A stretch of 64,000 nucleotides of DNA from an uncultured Paracoccaceae bacterium. GTDB lineage: Bacteria; Pseudomonadota; Alphaproteobacteria; Rhodobacterales; Rhodobacteraceae. Made by a program: the position numbers and the translations under genes. The notes beneath the pieces are model-generated. The model worked only from the letters and a program-made list of their open reading frames with translations, had not been told where the DNA came from and did not search any database. Shown one piece after another: positions 50,723 to 60,873 of the stretch. Location: the NCBI GenBank assembly GCA_947503775.1, contig CANNFE010000003.1:260356-324355 (forward strand), given 5' to 3'. Numbering within the stretch: position 1 is the first letter of the stretch; every line of letters starts with the position of its first letter.

Positions 50723-52198
50723 TCACTCTGCCGCCACGCTGGTGCTGGATGCGAATTGTGCGAGCATCGCCTCCGCCGCCTCGCGACCATCGCGGATGGC
50801 CCAGACAACGAGGCTTGCGCCGCGCACGATATCGCCGGCTGCGTAGACACCAGGAAGGTTGGTTTCGTGGGTCTGGAAATTCGCCTTGATCGTGCCCCAG
50901 CGTGTGACCCGAAGCTCTTCGACACCCCAGAGTGTCGGAATATCCTCAGGCTCGAAGCCAAGCGCCATCACGACGAGGTCCGCCTCTTCGACATAATCCG
51001 AGCCTTCGATCACTTCAGGCACCTGCCGTCCGGTAGCGTCGGGCGCGCCGAGACGCATTTTTTCAACCACTACGCCGCTGACCGGACCGGCGATGTCGGA
51101 GGGACTATCCGCGTTCGTCACGCGCAGATCCCCGGTGAACCCTTGGGGCGCAGAGAGCCAGAGGAACTCGACGCCCTCTTCCTCTGCATTCGCAACCTCG
51201 CGTTGGGAGCCCGGCATATTGGCCCGGTCCCGTCTGTAAAGACATTTGACCGACGCGGCCTCCTGCCGAACCGCCGTGCGAACACAGTCCATTGCCGTGT
51301 CTCCACCACCGATGACAACGACGCGCTTGCCGCTTGCATCAAGCTCTCCAGTATCGAAAGCCTCGACCGCGTCGCCGAAGGATTTCCGATTGCTGGCCGT
51401 CAGATAGTCGATGGCGCGAACGATCCCGGCGGCCTTGTGGCCAGGTGCCGCAAGCTCGCGGCTTTTATAGACACCCGTTGCGATCAGAACGGCATCATGC
51501 GTCTCGCGGATCTCGTCGAACGAGATATCCTCGCCCACATTGCAACTCAGCCGGAAGGTAACGCCGCCCTCTTCAAGCTGCGCCATCCGCTGCATCACCA
51601 CGTCCTTTTCCAGCTTGAAGCCGGGAATACCGTAGGTCATCAGACCGCCGCCACGATCGTAGCGATCATAGACGGTCACCTGCACACCCTCACGCCGAAG
51701 CATGTCTGCGGCCGCCAGACCGCCCGGTCCGGCCCCGATGATGCCAACGCTTTCGGTCCGCTCCATCCGTGGTGCGATCGGTTTGACCCAGCCTTCTTCG
51801 AATGCGGTGTCGGTGATGTACTTTTCCACCGATCCGATCGTGACGGTGCCATGGCCGGATTGCTCGATCACACAGTTGCCTTCGCAAAGCCGGTCCTGAG
51901 GACAAATCCGCCCACAGATCTCGGGAAAGGTGTTGGTGGCCTGGCTGATCTCGTAGGCTTCCTGCAACCGGCCCTCTGCTGTGAGGCGAAGCCAGTCGGG
52001 GATGTTATTGTGCAGCGGGCAGTGGGATTGACAGTAGGGTACGCCGCATTGCGAACAGCGCGCCGCCTGCTCTTCAGCCTTTTGACGGGCGTAATCTGCG
52101 TATATTTCACGGAAATCCTTGTTCCGCTCGTCAGCAGACCGCTTTTCAGGCATGTCGCGTTCGATCTTGGTGAACTTCAACATCGTCTGGTTGCTCAT
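50723..52198 (-). CDS. gltD: Glutamate synthase (NADPH) small subunit
   Basis: Flavoprotein that passes electrons from NADPH to GltB. The 491-aa protein has the 4Fe-4S ligand set CSQCGVPYCQSHCPLHNNIP near residue 48 and CGRICPQDRLCEGNC near 95, an FAD site GIIGAGPGGLAAADML near 155, an NAD(P)H site VVVIGGGDTAMDC near 285 and GVYAAGDIVRGASLV near 455. Start ATG 52198 has GGAGG six bases upstream. First gene of the operon gltD-C-B-A-GFA-gltB; the usual gltBD order is reversed and interrupted. Confidence 0.96.
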   Translation of the reverse strand: MSNQTMLKFTKIERDMPEKRSADERNKDFREIYADYARQKAEEQAARCSQCGVPYCQSHCPLHNNIPDWLRLTAEGRLQEAYEISQATNTFPEICGRICPQDRLCEGNCVIEQSGHGTVTIGSVEKYITDTAFEEGWVKPIAPRMERTESVGIIGAGPGGLAAADMLRREGVQVTVYDRYDRGGGLMTYGIPGFKLEKDVVMQRMAQLEEGGVTFRLSCNVGEDISFDEIRETHDAVLIATGVYKSRELAAPGHKAAGIVRAIDYLTASNRKSFGDAVEAFDTGELDASGKRVVVIGGGDTAMDCVRTAVRQEAASVKCLYRRDRANMPGSQREVANAEEEGVEFLWLSAPQGFTGDLRVTNADSPSDIAGPVSGVVVEKMRLGAPDATGRQVPEVIEGSDYVEEADLVVMALGFEPEDIPTLWGVEELRVTRWGTIKANFQTHETNLPGVYAAGDIVRGASLVVWAIRDGREAAEAMLAQFASSTSVAAE

Positions 52199-52408
52199 GG
52201 GATCCCCTCCGTCAGGAGAATGCTCCATACAAAACTCTCATATGGAATAAAAGTCAGTAAAGCTGACTTATTTGCCGGTTTCTTGACGGCTCTTGCAAAA
52301 TAATTGGACGCAAGCCAAAGAAAAAGGATCCGATCCGGTCCCATATTCAGGATTCATCCTGCGGGAAAGCCCGTCTACACCATCTTTACGCGATTCGGAC
52401 GGATATCC

Positions 52409-53209
52409 ATGCCTTTGCTCCAACTCATTCTCGTGGCCTTGATCCAAGGCATCACCGAGTTTCTTCCGATATCCTCATCGGGTCATCTTATCCTGCTGCC
52501 TCAACTGACAGGATACGACGACCAAGGCCTTGCGATAGATGTCGCGGTTCATGTCGGCACGCTGGGAGCTGTCGTTCTTTACTTCAAACATGATGTCGGC
52601 GTTGCTCTCTCGGGTCTTCCGGCCCTACTCAGAGGGCAGATCAATAGCTGGCCGCCGTTTCTTGCGCTCTGCCTGATCGTCGCGACGATACCCGTGGTGA
52701 TCCTCGGAGCAGTCCTGACGCTTCTTGATCTGACCGAATATCTACGATCCATGGCCGTGATTGGGTGGACGATGCTGATTTTCGGACTTGTCCTGTATTG
52801 GGCGGATCGCCGACCCCAGACGCGTCATGCCCAAAGCTGGACATTGGGTCACGCGCTGCGAATGGGGCTATGGCAGGCGATTGCCCTGATCCCAGGCACA
52901 TCACGGTCCGGCATCACGATCACTGCGGCCCGCCATCTGGGATATGACCGAGAGAGCGCTGCGCGGCTTGCCATGCTGATGTCGATCCCAACGATCCTCG
53001 CGTCAGGCTTGCTGACCGGGATCGACGCGGCATCGGTTGTCACCGCAGGCCAGCTTCGCGACATCGCGATTGCGACTGTGCTGGCGTTTCTCGCATCGCT
53101 CGGGGCGCTCGCCATTATGATGCGCCTGCTCAAAAGCGTGAGCTTCACGCCCTACGTTATCTATCGCTGCATTCTAGGCGTGGTGCTGCTCATCATCGCC
53201 TACAGCTAG
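52409..53209 (+). CDS. uppP: Undecaprenyl-diphosphatase
   Basis: Integral membrane phosphatase that recycles undecaprenyl-PP for peptidoglycan synthesis and gives bacitracin resistance (BacA). The 266-aa protein has the two catalytic motifs: [13 protein letters not shown] near residue 17 and [14 protein letters not shown] near 163, with about eight hydrophobic segments. Start at ATG 52409 ([11 protein letters not shown]), with only a weak ribosome site. It is divergent from gltD across a 210-bp promoter region and overlaps the next gene's end by four bases. Confidence 0.94.
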   Translation: MPLLQLILVALIQGITEFLPISSSGHLILLPQLTGYDDQGLAIDVAVHVGTLGAVVLYFKHDVGVALSGLPALLRGQINSWPPFLALCLIVATIPVVILGAVLTLLDLTEYLRSMAVIGWTMLIFGLVLYWADRRPQTRHAQSWTLGHALRMGLWQAIALIPGTSRSGITITAARHLGYDRESAARLAMLMSIPTILASGLLTGIDAASVVTAGQLRDIAIATVLAFLASLGALAIMMRLLKSVSFTPYVIYRCILGVVLLIIAYS

Positions 53210-54183
53210 CGCATGTTTTTGGCGCTTTCCTTGATCTCGTCGTACTGGCCCGAGGGTCTGAACCGCCAGAGGTAGTCCGGCAAGACAGCCTCCATCGCGA
53301 CCGGCTCGATCCCGAGATCGGCGAAAGTCTTTGTGTCGTCCGAAACCACGTTGTCACGTGCGAGGTTGCGCACCTGATCCTGCGTGATCGGTGCCTGGAC
53401 AAGACCAAGGCTTGCAGTCTCAAGAAGACCGAAGCCCCATCCCATCAGGTTGGCAAAGCCGAATGGAATATTGGCAATAAGGCGGTTCCTGCGAATGACG
53501 CCGAGCATCTCCTGCATCAAATCGCGGAAAGATCGGATGTCGGGCCCTCCAAGCTCGTAAATGCCACCTTCGGCTTCTCCCTCGACACCCAGAACAGCGG
53601 CGCGGGCCACGTCTTCGACATAGACCGGTTGAAACATCGTATCTGCACCGACCACGGGCAGGATCGGACCCAGCCGTGACATCGCGGCAAACCGGTTGAA
53701 GAACTCGTCCTCTGGGCCGAAGACGATAGAGGGGCGCAGGATCACGGCGTTTGGCATATGCGCCAGAACGCCCGCTTCGCCCTTGGCTTTGGTTCGGGCG
53801 TAGTCACTTTCAGAGTCGGCATTGGCGCCGATGGCCGAAAGCTGGACCATACGCCCGATCCCCGCCTCGGCGGCGAGACGGGCAATGCGTTCGGCGCCCT
53901 CCTCCTGAACCGCCTCGAAGCTTTGCTTTCCGCTCTCAGCGAGGATCCCGACACAGTTGACGACCGCATGTGCCCCATGGAGGACCGCTTGGACGCTGGC
54001 GTCGTCGCGGATGTTGCAGAAAACCGGCTCTACCTGCCCCACATCGCCATATGTGCGGACGAAACCGGCTTCGTTCGGGCGACGGACGGCGACCCGGATG
54101 CGCCAACCACGATGGGCCAATTCTTCGGTGATGTACCGTCCGATAAAGCCCGATCCACCGAATATCGTGACCAGCTTGTCCAT
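53206..54183 (-). CDS. NDUFA9-like complex I-associated NAD(P)-binding protein
   Basis: A 325-aa atypical SDR with the dinucleotide site [18 protein letters not shown] near residue 5, [23 protein letters not shown] sequence (here [19 protein letters not shown]) near 148 and [11 protein letters not shown] near 188, as in the mitochondrial NDUFA9 subunit and its alphaproteobacterial relatives associated with respiratory complex I. Catalytic YxxxK is present as YARTKAKGE. Start ATG 54183 with AAGGAG eight bases upstream. Confidence 0.88.
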   Translation of the reverse strand: MDKLVTIFGGSGFIGRYITEELAHRGWRIRVAVRRPNEAGFVRTYGDVGQVEPVFCNIRDDASVQAVLHGAHAVVNCVGILAESGKQSFEAVQEEGAERIARLAAEAGIGRMVQLSAIGANADSESDYARTKAKGEAGVLAHMPNAVILRPSIVFGPEDEFFNRFAAMSRLGPILPVVGADTMFQPVYVEDVARAAVLGVEGEAEGGIYELGGPDIRSFRDLMQEMLGVIRRNRLIANIPFGFANLMGWGFGLLETASLGLVQAPITQDQVRNLARDNVVSDDTKTFADLGIEPVAMEAVLPDYLWRFRPSGQYDEIKESAKNMR

Positions 54184-54311
54184 GTCGCGCTCCTTACCCG
54201 ATGTCACCCTGGGCGGTTTACCCACCGCTCTGACGCCGAACAAGGCGAAAGCGCGAGTTGAGGCGTTGACAGTGACGCAGGAGGCTTCTAAACGGCGCTC
54301 TCACGACACCT

Positions 54312-54398
54312 GCCCAGGTGGCGGAATTGGTAGACGCGCCAGCTTCAGGTGCTGGTGTCTGTATGGACGTGGAGGTTCGAGTCCTCTCCTGGGCACCA
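54312..54398 (+). tRNA. tRNA-Leu (CAG)
   Basis: Full cloverleaf: acceptor gcccagg/cctgggc, anticodon stem ccagc/gctgg with loop TTCAGGT (anticodon CAG, reading CUG), a long variable arm as in class II tRNAs, TTCGAGTCC T-loop region and an encoded CCA at 54396-54398. CUG is a major leucine codon in GC-rich genomes. Confidence 0.96.
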
Positions 54399-54616
54399 TA
54401 AATCATAGAAAATCTATATTCTAATGGGTCGACATCCTGTCGTCCGGTGATTTGTGGTTCTTGCCTCAGAACACTAGGGTCGCGCCGCTACGTGGTAGAA
54501 GACCTTTATTCTCTTTGAACGATCAGGGCTGTCTATGGGACGGAAAGGCGGAGACGAGCCGCGATCGGCAGCATACTTGCCGCGTGAATGTACCAACACC
54601 TTCCAACTCAACGTGC

Positions 54617-54651
54617 CGAAAGAAAAAGCACGCCTCTTTAGAAGCGCGCTT
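54617..54651 (-). terminator. Rho-independent terminator after fbcFBC
   Basis: Stem aagcgcgc/gcgtgctt (8 pairs, one G-U) on the minus strand at 54626-54651 followed by TTTCTTT, about 30 bases past the cytochrome c1 stop. The rest of the 54399-54679 spacer shows nothing else recognisable. Confidence 0.75.
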
Positions 54652-54679
54652 TTCCGAGAGACTCTTTGACCTTCTGGAC

Positions 54680-55486
54680 TTACTCGTCCTTGGCTCGTTT
54701 CTTGATCGGAGCCCAAAGGCGCTTGTTTGTCAGGTAAAGCAGTACCGCGAGAACCGAAAGGAAGATCACTCCTGTAAGGCCGGCCTGCTTACGCTGATTC
54801 AACTTTGGCTCTGCCGTCCACATGAGAAATGCAGCGACGTCCTGTGAGACCGAGTCGATATCGGTCGGGGAGCCGTCTGCATACTCTACGTCATCGCCAT
54901 AGAGAGGCGGCGCCATCGCGATCCAGCCGCCGGGATAGGCGACATTTTCATACAGGATGACCCCAGCTTCTTCCTTGTCTTCACCGGTATATCCGGCGAG
55001 CAGAGAGGCGATGTATTCCGGCCCGCCCATTCCGTTGATGAACTGGCTGATGCCTGTACCGTAGGGACCATGGAAACCAGCGCGGGCTTTTGCCATCAAG
55101 CTAAGATCCGGGGCATTGGACAGCGAGCTTTCGGGGAACTTGTCGTTCGGCGTTGCGGCGCGGAAGTCACCCTCTCCGTCAAAGAGATCCGGATCCCAAA
55201 TCTCGTAGAAGTCGGCGTAAGCGGCGACCTGATCTTCGGGCAGACCAGGCCCGCCCTCGTCATGGAGGTTGCGGAACGCCACGTATTTCAAGCCGTGGCA
55301 GGCCGCACAGACCTCGGTATAGACTTGCAGCCCGCGTTGGAGTTGCATCTGGTCGTAGCTGCCGAATGGACCTTCGAATGGAAAGTCGTAGTCGGTGATA
55401 TACGTATCCTCCGCGCCCGCAGCCAATGCGCCGGATGCGGAGAGCCCAAGCGACACGAGGGCTGCGGTGAGTGTGGTACGGATCAT
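54680..55486 (-). CDS. petC: Cytochrome c1 of the bc1 complex
   Basis: Membrane-anchored c-type cytochrome of ubiquinol:cytochrome c oxidoreductase. The 268-aa protein has a signal peptide ([19 protein letters not shown]), the haem site CAACH near residue 56, the axial Met region [15 protein letters not shown] near 190 and a C-terminal anchor [20 protein letters not shown]. It is the last gene of the operon with petB upstream by 17 bp. Also called fbcC. Confidence 0.97.
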   Translation of the reverse strand: MIRTTLTAALVSLGLSASGALAAGAEDTYITDYDFPFEGPFGSYDQMQLQRGLQVYTEVCAACHGLKYVAFRNLHDEGGPGLPEDQVAAYADFYEIWDPDLFDGEGDFRAATPNDKFPESSLSNAPDLSLMAKARAGFHGPYGTGISQFINGMGGPEYIASLLAGYTGEDKEEAGVILYENVAYPGGWIAMAPPLYGDDVEYADGSPTDIDSVSQDVAAFLMWTAEPKLNQRKQAGLTGVIFLSVLAVLLYLTNKRLWAPIKKRAKDE

Positions 55487-55503
55487 CTTGGATACGTCCT
55501 TTC

Positions 55504-56850
55504 TTACTCTGCCGGGGTCGGTGCAGTTGCGCCGCCCGATCCTTGGCCAGAGCGGTAATGTGCCTTGAAGTCATCTTCGATCGTGCGGGGCTGTGCCAGC
55601 GGCCTTTCGATGACGCCAAGCAGCGGCAGGATCACCAGGAAGTAGGCAAACCAGTATGTCGCGCCAATGAGAGCGATGATCGGATAAATCCCCTCCGCCG
55701 GCATGGCCCCCGCCCACATCAGGACGAAGAAGTCGACCACGAGCGCGGCGAACCACCATTTGAACATCGGGCGATACCGGCCGGACCGAACGCTCGACGT
55801 ATCGAGCCATGGGGCCAGAGCTAGGACGACGAGCGAGCCGAACATTGCGAGGACGCCGAAGAAAGCTGCATCGACGATGCCGAAGGTGATCCAGCTTGTG
55901 AACATCACGATCCAGACGTCCGGAGTGAAGGCTCGGAGGATCGCGTAGAACGGCAGGAAATACCATTCGGGAACGATATGCGACGGCGTGGCGAGCGGGT
56001 TTGCTTCGATGTAGTTGTCCGGGTGACCAAGGTAGTTCGGCATGAAGCCAACAATTGCCATGAAGACGGCAATGATGATCGCCAGTGCGAACAGATCCTT
56101 GATCACGAAGTAGGGCCAGAACGGCAGCGTGTCGCGTTCTGCTTCTTCCTTGGAGGCGCGGCGCACCTCAACTCCGGTCGGGTTGTTGTTCCCGGTGGTG
56201 TGGAAGGCCCAGATATGCACGATCGTCAGTCCGAGCAGAAGCATCGGCATCAGATAGTGCAGCGAGAAGAAGCGGTTGAGCGCGGCCTGACCGACCGCGG
56301 GCCCGCCGAGGATCCAGGTCTGCAACGCCTCGCCCACGAAGGGGATTGCACCGAAGAGGCCGGTGATCACAGCCGTGCCGTGGAAGGACATCTGACCCCA
56401 GGGCAGGACGTATCCCATAAAGGCGGATGCCATCATGAGAAGGAACATCAGGTTGCCGATTACCCATGTGACCTCGCGCGGAGCCTTGTAGGAGCCGTAA
56501 TAGAGCGACCGGAAGATGTGCGCATAGACGGCGACAAAGAACAGTGATGCACCATTCATGTGGAAGTAGCGGATCATGTGTCCGCCATTCACATCGCGCA
56601 TGATGTGCTCGACCGAGGCAAAGGCCATATCGACATGCGGCACGTAGTGCATGACCAGCACGATGCCGGTGACGATCTGCAGAACCAACGTGAAGGTCAG
56701 AACGATACCCCAGATCCACATCCAATTCAGGTTCTTTGGCGTCGGGATCATCAGGGTGTCATAAGCGATACCGGCAATCGGGAGGCGCTTGTGCAGCCAC
56801 TTCTCTCCCGACGTCTTCGGTTCGTAATGGTCGTGTGGAATTCCGGCCAT
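55504..56850 (-). CDS. petB: Cytochrome b of the bc1 complex
   Basis: Membrane core of the bc1 complex carrying haems bL and bH. The 448-aa protein has about eight hydrophobic helices, the paired histidines on helices B and D (including [17 protein letters not shown] and [19 protein letters not shown]), the Qo-site PEWY motif in [17 protein letters not shown] near residue 292 and an N-terminal [11 protein letters not shown]. It lies 17 bp before petC and 12 bp after petA. Also called fbcB. Confidence 0.98.
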   Translation of the reverse strand: MAGIPHDHYEPKTSGEKWLHKRLPIAGIAYDTLMIPTPKNLNWMWIWGIVLTFTLVLQIVTGIVLVMHYVPHVDMAFASVEHIMRDVNGGHMIRYFHMNGASLFFVAVYAHIFRSLYYGSYKAPREVTWVIGNLMFLLMMASAFMGYVLPWGQMSFHGTAVITGLFGAIPFVGEALQTWILGGPAVGQAALNRFFSLHYLMPMLLLGLTIVHIWAFHTTGNNNPTGVEVRRASKEEAERDTLPFWPYFVIKDLFALAIIIAVFMAIVGFMPNYLGHPDNYIEANPLATPSHIVPEWYFLPFYAILRAFTPDVWIVMFTSWITFGIVDAAFFGVLAMFGSLVVLALAPWLDTSSVRSGRYRPMFKWWFAALVVDFFVLMWAGAMPAEGIYPIIALIGATYWFAYFLVILPLLGVIERPLAQPRTIEDDFKAHYRSGQGSGGATAPTPAE

Positions 56851-56862
56851 GAGAGCTACTCC

Positions 56863-57426
56863 TTAACCGAGTTGAATCGTCACTTCGTCGATCAGCGATG
56901 CGACAGGAATGGGAAGGTTTCGGGGGGCGGGACCGCGGCGGATCCGGCCAGCCAAGTCATAGTGCGATCCGTGGCACGGGCAGAACCAGCCATCGAAATC
57001 GCCAGCATCCGCAAGCGGCACGCAGCCGAGATGCGTACAGACGCCCATCATCACGAGCCATTCGCCATTCTCGCCAAGGACTCGATTTTCTTCGGTGGCT
57101 TCGACGCCCTCTTCGAGATTGGCATTGCGTGCCTGCGGATCTGGAAGGGAAGAGATATCCACATCGTTGAGCGTGCCCATCTCTTCTTCGGTGCGTAGCC
57201 GGATAAAGACCGGCTTCCCTTGAAAGAGAACCGTGATCTGCGTTCCGGGCGACACGCCGGAGACATCGACAGGGATTGAGGCCTGCGCGAGGACGTCCGC
57301 AGACGGGTTCATCTGATTGATCAGGGGCCAGACCGCGGCGCCGGTTACGACCGCTCCCGCACCTGCAGTTGCGTAATAAATGAAATCCCGGCGCGTCGTA
57401 TCACTGGTATCGTCTGCGTGAGCCAT
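56863..57426 (-). CDS. petA: Rieske iron-sulfur protein of the bc1 complex
   Basis: 2Fe-2S subunit that oxidises ubiquinol at the Qo site. The 187-aa protein has an uncleaved Tat signal anchor ([20 protein letters not shown] near residue 11), [17 protein letters not shown], and the Rieske ligands CTHLGC near 129 and CPCHGSHYD near 148. I start at ATG 57426 (MAHADDTSD), matching the Rhodobacter homologue. It is the first gene of fbcFBC and divergent from the outer-membrane protein gene. Also called fbcF. Confidence 0.96.
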   Translation of the reverse strand: MAHADDTSDTTRRDFIYYATAGAGAVVTGAAVWPLINQMNPSADVLAQASIPVDVSGVSPGTQITVLFQGKPVFIRLRTEEEMGTLNDVDISSLPDPQARNANLEEGVEATEENRVLGENGEWLVMMGVCTHLGCVPLADAGDFDGWFCPCHGSHYDLAGRIRRGPAPRNLPIPVASLIDEVTIQLG

Positions 57427-57667
57427 TATATCACTTTCGTCCTTATCGTGCATCGCGGGCATCGGCGCATCCAAGGCCGCTCTTTCCGCAACTTCGCGGC
57501 TATGTAGAAGGCGATGTCATGCTCGTCCAGACGACAATGCACCACAGGGCTGGCGCTGGGTCCTTCAGAGGGCATGTGAACCAGTGCCAAACCGCCTATC
57601 CAGTTGTCTTATCTACGTGTCGGACCTAGATCAATTTTTCATTAATCCAACCGAGAAAGTTGGTTCC

Positions 57668-58309
57668 ATGCACCGTCTTCTTCCGATTCCCGTCCTTTTT
57701 GCTCTGGCCACGCCCGTCGCGGCCGAGATCGAGCTGAGCGTTTATCTGGGCTATCAGACCGCTCCGCATAGTCGAATTGAGGGCGACAATGCCAATGGCG
57801 ATTTCGACGAATTGATCGAATGGGACGGAAGATCGGGCGAAGCTCCGCCCTATTATGGGATCCGTGCCACCTGGTGGCGGACCGAGACGCTGGGGTTCGG
57901 GCTCGAGCTGAACCATACCAAGGTCTATGGCGACGAAGATGATCTTGCAGATGCTGGTTTCGAAACGCTTGAGTTGACCGACGGCCTCAACATCGTGACC
58001 GCCAACGTCATGCGGCGTTTCCCCGATGCATGGGGCGTCTTCACGCCCTATGTGGGCGCAGGTCTCGGTGTTGCCGTCCCGCATGTGGATGCCGAGGATG
58101 GAACCAATGATACGTTCGAGTATCAGTTGACTGGCCCCGCAGCGATGGCACTGGGTGGCGTATCCTATGACATCAACGAGACCTGGGCACTTTTCGGAGA
58201 ATACAAGATCACCTACTCTTCGAACGAGGCCGATCTTGATGGCGGCGGCACTCTCGAGACGGATATCGTGACCAACGCGTTAAACCTTGGGGTGAGCTAC
58301 CGCTTCTGA
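57668..58309 (+). CDS. Outer-membrane beta-barrel protein
   Basis: A 213-aa exported protein with a signal peptide (MHRLLPIPVLFALATPVAAE) followed by alternating beta-strand patterns (GIRATWWRTETLGFGLELNH, FTPYVGAGLGVAVPH) and a C-terminal aromatic end, LGVSYRF, typical of Omp insertion signals. It resembles small eight-strand barrels of the OmpA/OmpW-like group; no specific pore is evident. Start ATG 57668; ribosome site is weak and a CCAAC/GTTGG hairpin lies just upstream. Confidence 0.8.
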   Translation: MHRLLPIPVLFALATPVAAEIELSVYLGYQTAPHSRIEGDNANGDFDELIEWDGRSGEAPPYYGIRATWWRTETLGFGLELNHTKVYGDEDDLADAGFETLELTDGLNIVTANVMRRFPDAWGVFTPYVGAGLGVAVPHVDAEDGTNDTFEYQLTGPAAMALGGVSYDINETWALFGEYKITYSSNEADLDGGGTLETDIVTNALNLGVSYRF

Positions 58310-58915
58310 TCAGCCGGGCGGGCGCGTGCCCTGCATTGACGGACGGTCCGCAAAAGCAGCGTGCCATTTGGCGAGGGCCGGATGAGTGGAGCGCCAATCC
58401 TCCGACGGCATCCGCAAGTCGAGATAGCCCAGCGCGCAGGCGACGGCGATCTGGCCCATGTGAAGGGGACCTTCAAGGAGCGACATCCAGCGCGCCTCGA
58501 TCACGTCGAGCGCGCGGTCTGCCTTGCCTTTCTGCGCTTCCAGCCAGTCCGCAAAATGCAGTTCCGCAGGGCGCAAGCGGGCCTCGTAGACGCGCAGGAC
58601 CGCGGCTTCCATCATCGCATCGGCTGTCGCCTCGAGCGTGAGAACATCCCAAAGCGATCGCTCCGGATAAAAGGGCTTGTCCACCAATGTATCAAGGTAC
58701 CGGGTGATAATCCGGCTGTCATAGATCGCCGGACCGTCATTGCGCAGAAGCGTCGGGATCTTGCCAAGCGGGTTGGCGGCGATGACGCCGGGATCCGAGG
58801 CAGTCGGACTGGTTGAGACGGTGACTTCCTCGACCCGGTCCAGCAGATCGGCTTCGCGCAACAGGACGCGAACCTTCCGCGCAAAGGGAGAAGCATCGGA
58901 GGTGAGCAATTTCAT
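58310..58915 (-). CDS. Glutathione S-transferase-like protein
   Basis: A 201-aa GST-fold protein: LLTSDASPFARKVRVLLREA at the start, NPLGKIPTLLRNDGPAIYDSRIITRYLD near residue 48 as the glutathione-binding stretch, and a helical C-terminal domain. The SPFARK segment suggests a Ser-type active site. It is distinct from the GST at 42078-42743 and directly abuts the barrel gene's end, convergent with it. Confidence 0.85.
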   Translation of the reverse strand: MKLLTSDASPFARKVRVLLREADLLDRVEEVTVSTSPTASDPGVIAANPLGKIPTLLRNDGPAIYDSRIITRYLDTLVDKPFYPERSLWDVLTLEATADAMMEAAVLRVYEARLRPAELHFADWLEAQKGKADRALDVIEARWMSLLEGPLHMGQIAVACALGYLDLRMPSEDWRSTHPALAKWHAAFADRPSMQGTRPPG

Positions 58916-58936
58916 CGGGCGTTCTCCTTATACTGA

Positions 58937-59554
58937 TCAGGCTGGCGGATCGCGCATGAGAGCCGCAAGAGCCTCCAACTCTGTCCCGATCCCGCCGGAG
59001 GCAATCTGTGCGGCCGCCTTGAGACGGACGTCATCGGGTTTGTTCTGATTGAGCTTGAACGTGCTGTCCACCGTTTCGATCTTCATTCGGCACGGCACGA
59101 TCTGGCGCATCAGTCGGGCGAGTGCGTCCGGTGTCATCTTGGCAGTCGTCCAAGGCACCTTGTCGAGGCGGGTTTCATAAGCGGCAGACTGGCGCTCCAG
59201 CATCTCGTGCATATCGCCTTGCGGCAAGACGCTAAGGCTGCCGCGCAGATGGATGGCAACATAGTTCCAAGTGGGGACCTGATCTGGGGTCTCGTACCAA
59301 TCGGGTGAGACATAGCCGTCCGGTCCCGACACGGTGATCAAAGCGGCCTGCGGCGTTTCCAACAGACGCAGAATCGGGTTGGAGCGGACCAGATGAAGAT
59401 CCAGGCTGACCGCATCGGGCGCGATCAGAAACGGGATATGCGATACGGTCGGGCCGTCTTCGCCGTTCAGGATAAGCTGCCCGAAGGCGCGGTTTCGTGC
59501 GACAGCGAGTGCAGCCTCGATTCCGGCTTTGCGAAAGGCAGGATTGGGATGCAT
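58937..59554 (-). CDS. FMN-binding negative transcriptional regulator (PaiB type)
   Basis: A 205-aa protein of the PaiB/FMN-binding family: MHPNPAFRKAG at the start, VARNRAFGQLILNGEDGPTVSHIPF near residue 20, the PDQVPTWNYVAIHLRG stretch near 90 and IVPCRMKIETVDSTFKLNQNK near 172, a family signature. It has the split-barrel flavin fold; relatives repress sporulation genes in Bacillus or use FMN. 21 bp upstream of the GST-like gene in the same direction. Confidence 0.88.
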   Translation of the reverse strand: MHPNPAFRKAGIEAALAVARNRAFGQLILNGEDGPTVSHIPFLIAPDAVSLDLHLVRSNPILRLLETPQAALITVSGPDGYVSPDWYETPDQVPTWNYVAIHLRGSLSVLPQGDMHEMLERQSAAYETRLDKVPWTTAKMTPDALARLMRQIVPCRMKIETVDSTFKLNQNKPDDVRLKAAAQIASGGIGTELEALAALMRDPPA

Positions 59555-59580
59555 CGGTTCGTTCGCCTTGAGAGCGCCGG

Positions 59581-59614
59581 AGCCTCCGGCGGGGGTATTT
59601 TTGGCAAGATGAGG
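59581..59614 (+). repeat. Copy 2 of a short dispersed motif
   Basis: AGCCTCCGGCGGGGGTATTT followed by TTGGCAAGATGAGG, between the PaiB-type gene and mtaB. It overlaps a 7-bp hairpin (cgccgga/tccggcg at 59575-59591), so on the plus strand it looks like stem, G-run and T-run. The best match is on the minus strand at 23677-23711. Confidence 0.5.
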
Positions 59615-59625
59615 ATGAGCCCGAT

Positions 59626-60873
59626 TTAGGCCGTCAGCCTCGTGCCCTTCAAGCCGGTAATCGCCGCTGTTACAACCTGTCCGGTTGGCTGGTCTGCGAT
59701 GAAACTGACTTCGGCAAACTGCTCGGTTCGGCCCATGCGGGGGGCTTCCATGAGAATCCGGTGTGTGCGACCGATCTGACCGGCAAGGTGACGTGCGGCG
59801 GCGGCTTCCCCCGCCGTGCGAAGGTGTGCCGCGCGCGCCTTGATGGCGGAGCCATTCACCTGCGGCATCCGCGCAGCCGGGGTGCCCGGCCGCGGAGAAT
59901 ACGGGAAGATGTGCAACCAGGTCAGATCGCAGGCCTCGACCAGCGACAGGCTGTTTTCAAAGGCCGCCTCGGTTTCGGTCGGGAAGCCTGCGATGATATC
60001 CGCGCCGAAGGTCATGCCGGGACGAAGGGCACGTGCCTCCTCGCAGAAGGCAATGGCATCATCGCGCAGATGGCGCCGCTTCATGCGCTTGAGGATCAGG
60101 TCGTCTCCATGCTGAAGCGACAGATGCAGATGCGGCATCAGGCGCGGCTCGGTCGCGATCGCCTCCATCAGCGCAGGATCGGCCTCGATCGAGTCGATCG
60201 AGCTGATGCGCAAGCGCGGCAGATCGGGGACCAGCCTCAGGATCCGGCGCACGAGATCGCCAAGACGCGGCGTGGACGGCAGATCTGCACCCCAAGAGGT
60301 CAGGTCAACGCCTGTCAGGACGACCTCATTGTATCCGCGATCCACCAGCCGCTTGATTTGATCGACCACCACGCCTGCTGGCACCGACCGGGAGTTCCCG
60401 CGGCCATACGGGATGATGCAGAAGGTGCAGCGATGGTCACAGCCATTTTGAACCTGCACATAGGCCCGGGCGCGCGTTCCGAAGCCATCGATCAAATGGC
60501 CGGCCGTTTCAGTCACCGACATGATATCGTCGACCTGGATTCTCTCGGTTCCCTCGTTCAGAGCGATCCATGTCGACTGCGTCATCTTTTCGGTGTTGCC
60601 GATGACATGGTCGACCTCTGCCATTGCGGCAAATGTCTGTGGTTCGGTCTGCGCGGCACATCCGGTCACGACGATGCGAGCGCCAGGGCTCTCCTTTCGG
60701 ATCCGCCTTATCTCCTGCCGGGCCTTTCGGACGGCTTCGGAGGTGACGGCGCATGTGTTGACCACATGCGCATTTTCAAGCCCCGCCCTCGTCGCGAGAT
60801 CGGTCATCGCCTCGGTCTCGTAGGCGTTGAGACGGCAACCGAACGTAGTGAAGCGAGGCACGCCACGATCCAT
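59626..60873 (-). CDS. mtaB: tRNA t6A37 methylthiotransferase MtaB
   Basis: Radical SAM enzyme adding a methylthio group to N6-threonylcarbamoyladenosine at position 37 of tRNA. The 415-aa protein has the UPF0004 cluster Cys (FTTFGCRLNAYETEAM near residue 8), CAVTSEAVRKARQEIRR near 36, the radical SAM CxxxCxxC in CDHRCTFCIIPYGRGNSRSV near 142 and a C-terminal TRAM domain. Start ATG 60873 overlaps the dapF stop (TGATG). Confidence 0.94.
   Translation of the reverse strand: MDRGVPRFTTFGCRLNAYETEAMTDLATRAGLENAHVVNTCAVTSEAVRKARQEIRRIRKESPGARIVVTGCAAQTEPQTFAAMAEVDHVIGNTEKMTQSTWIALNEGTERIQVDDIMSVTETAGHLIDGFGTRARAYVQVQNGCDHRCTFCIIPYGRGNSRSVPAGVVVDQIKRLVDRGYNEVVLTGVDLTSWGADLPSTPRLGDLVRRILRLVPDLPRLRISSIDSIEADPALMEAIATEPRLMPHLHLSLQHGDDLILKRMKRRHLRDDAIAFCEEARALRPGMTFGADIIAGFPTETEAAFENSLSLVEACDLTWLHIFPYSPRPGTPAARMPQVNGSAIKARAAHLRTAGEAAAARHLAGQIGRTHRILMEAPRMGRTEQFAEVSFIADQPTGQVVTAAITGLKGTRLTA

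Noticed and set aside
57647..57663. CCAAC/GTTGG hairpin just before the beta-barrel gene
   Set aside because: Five base pairs with a 7-nt loop is too weak to call a regulatory element.
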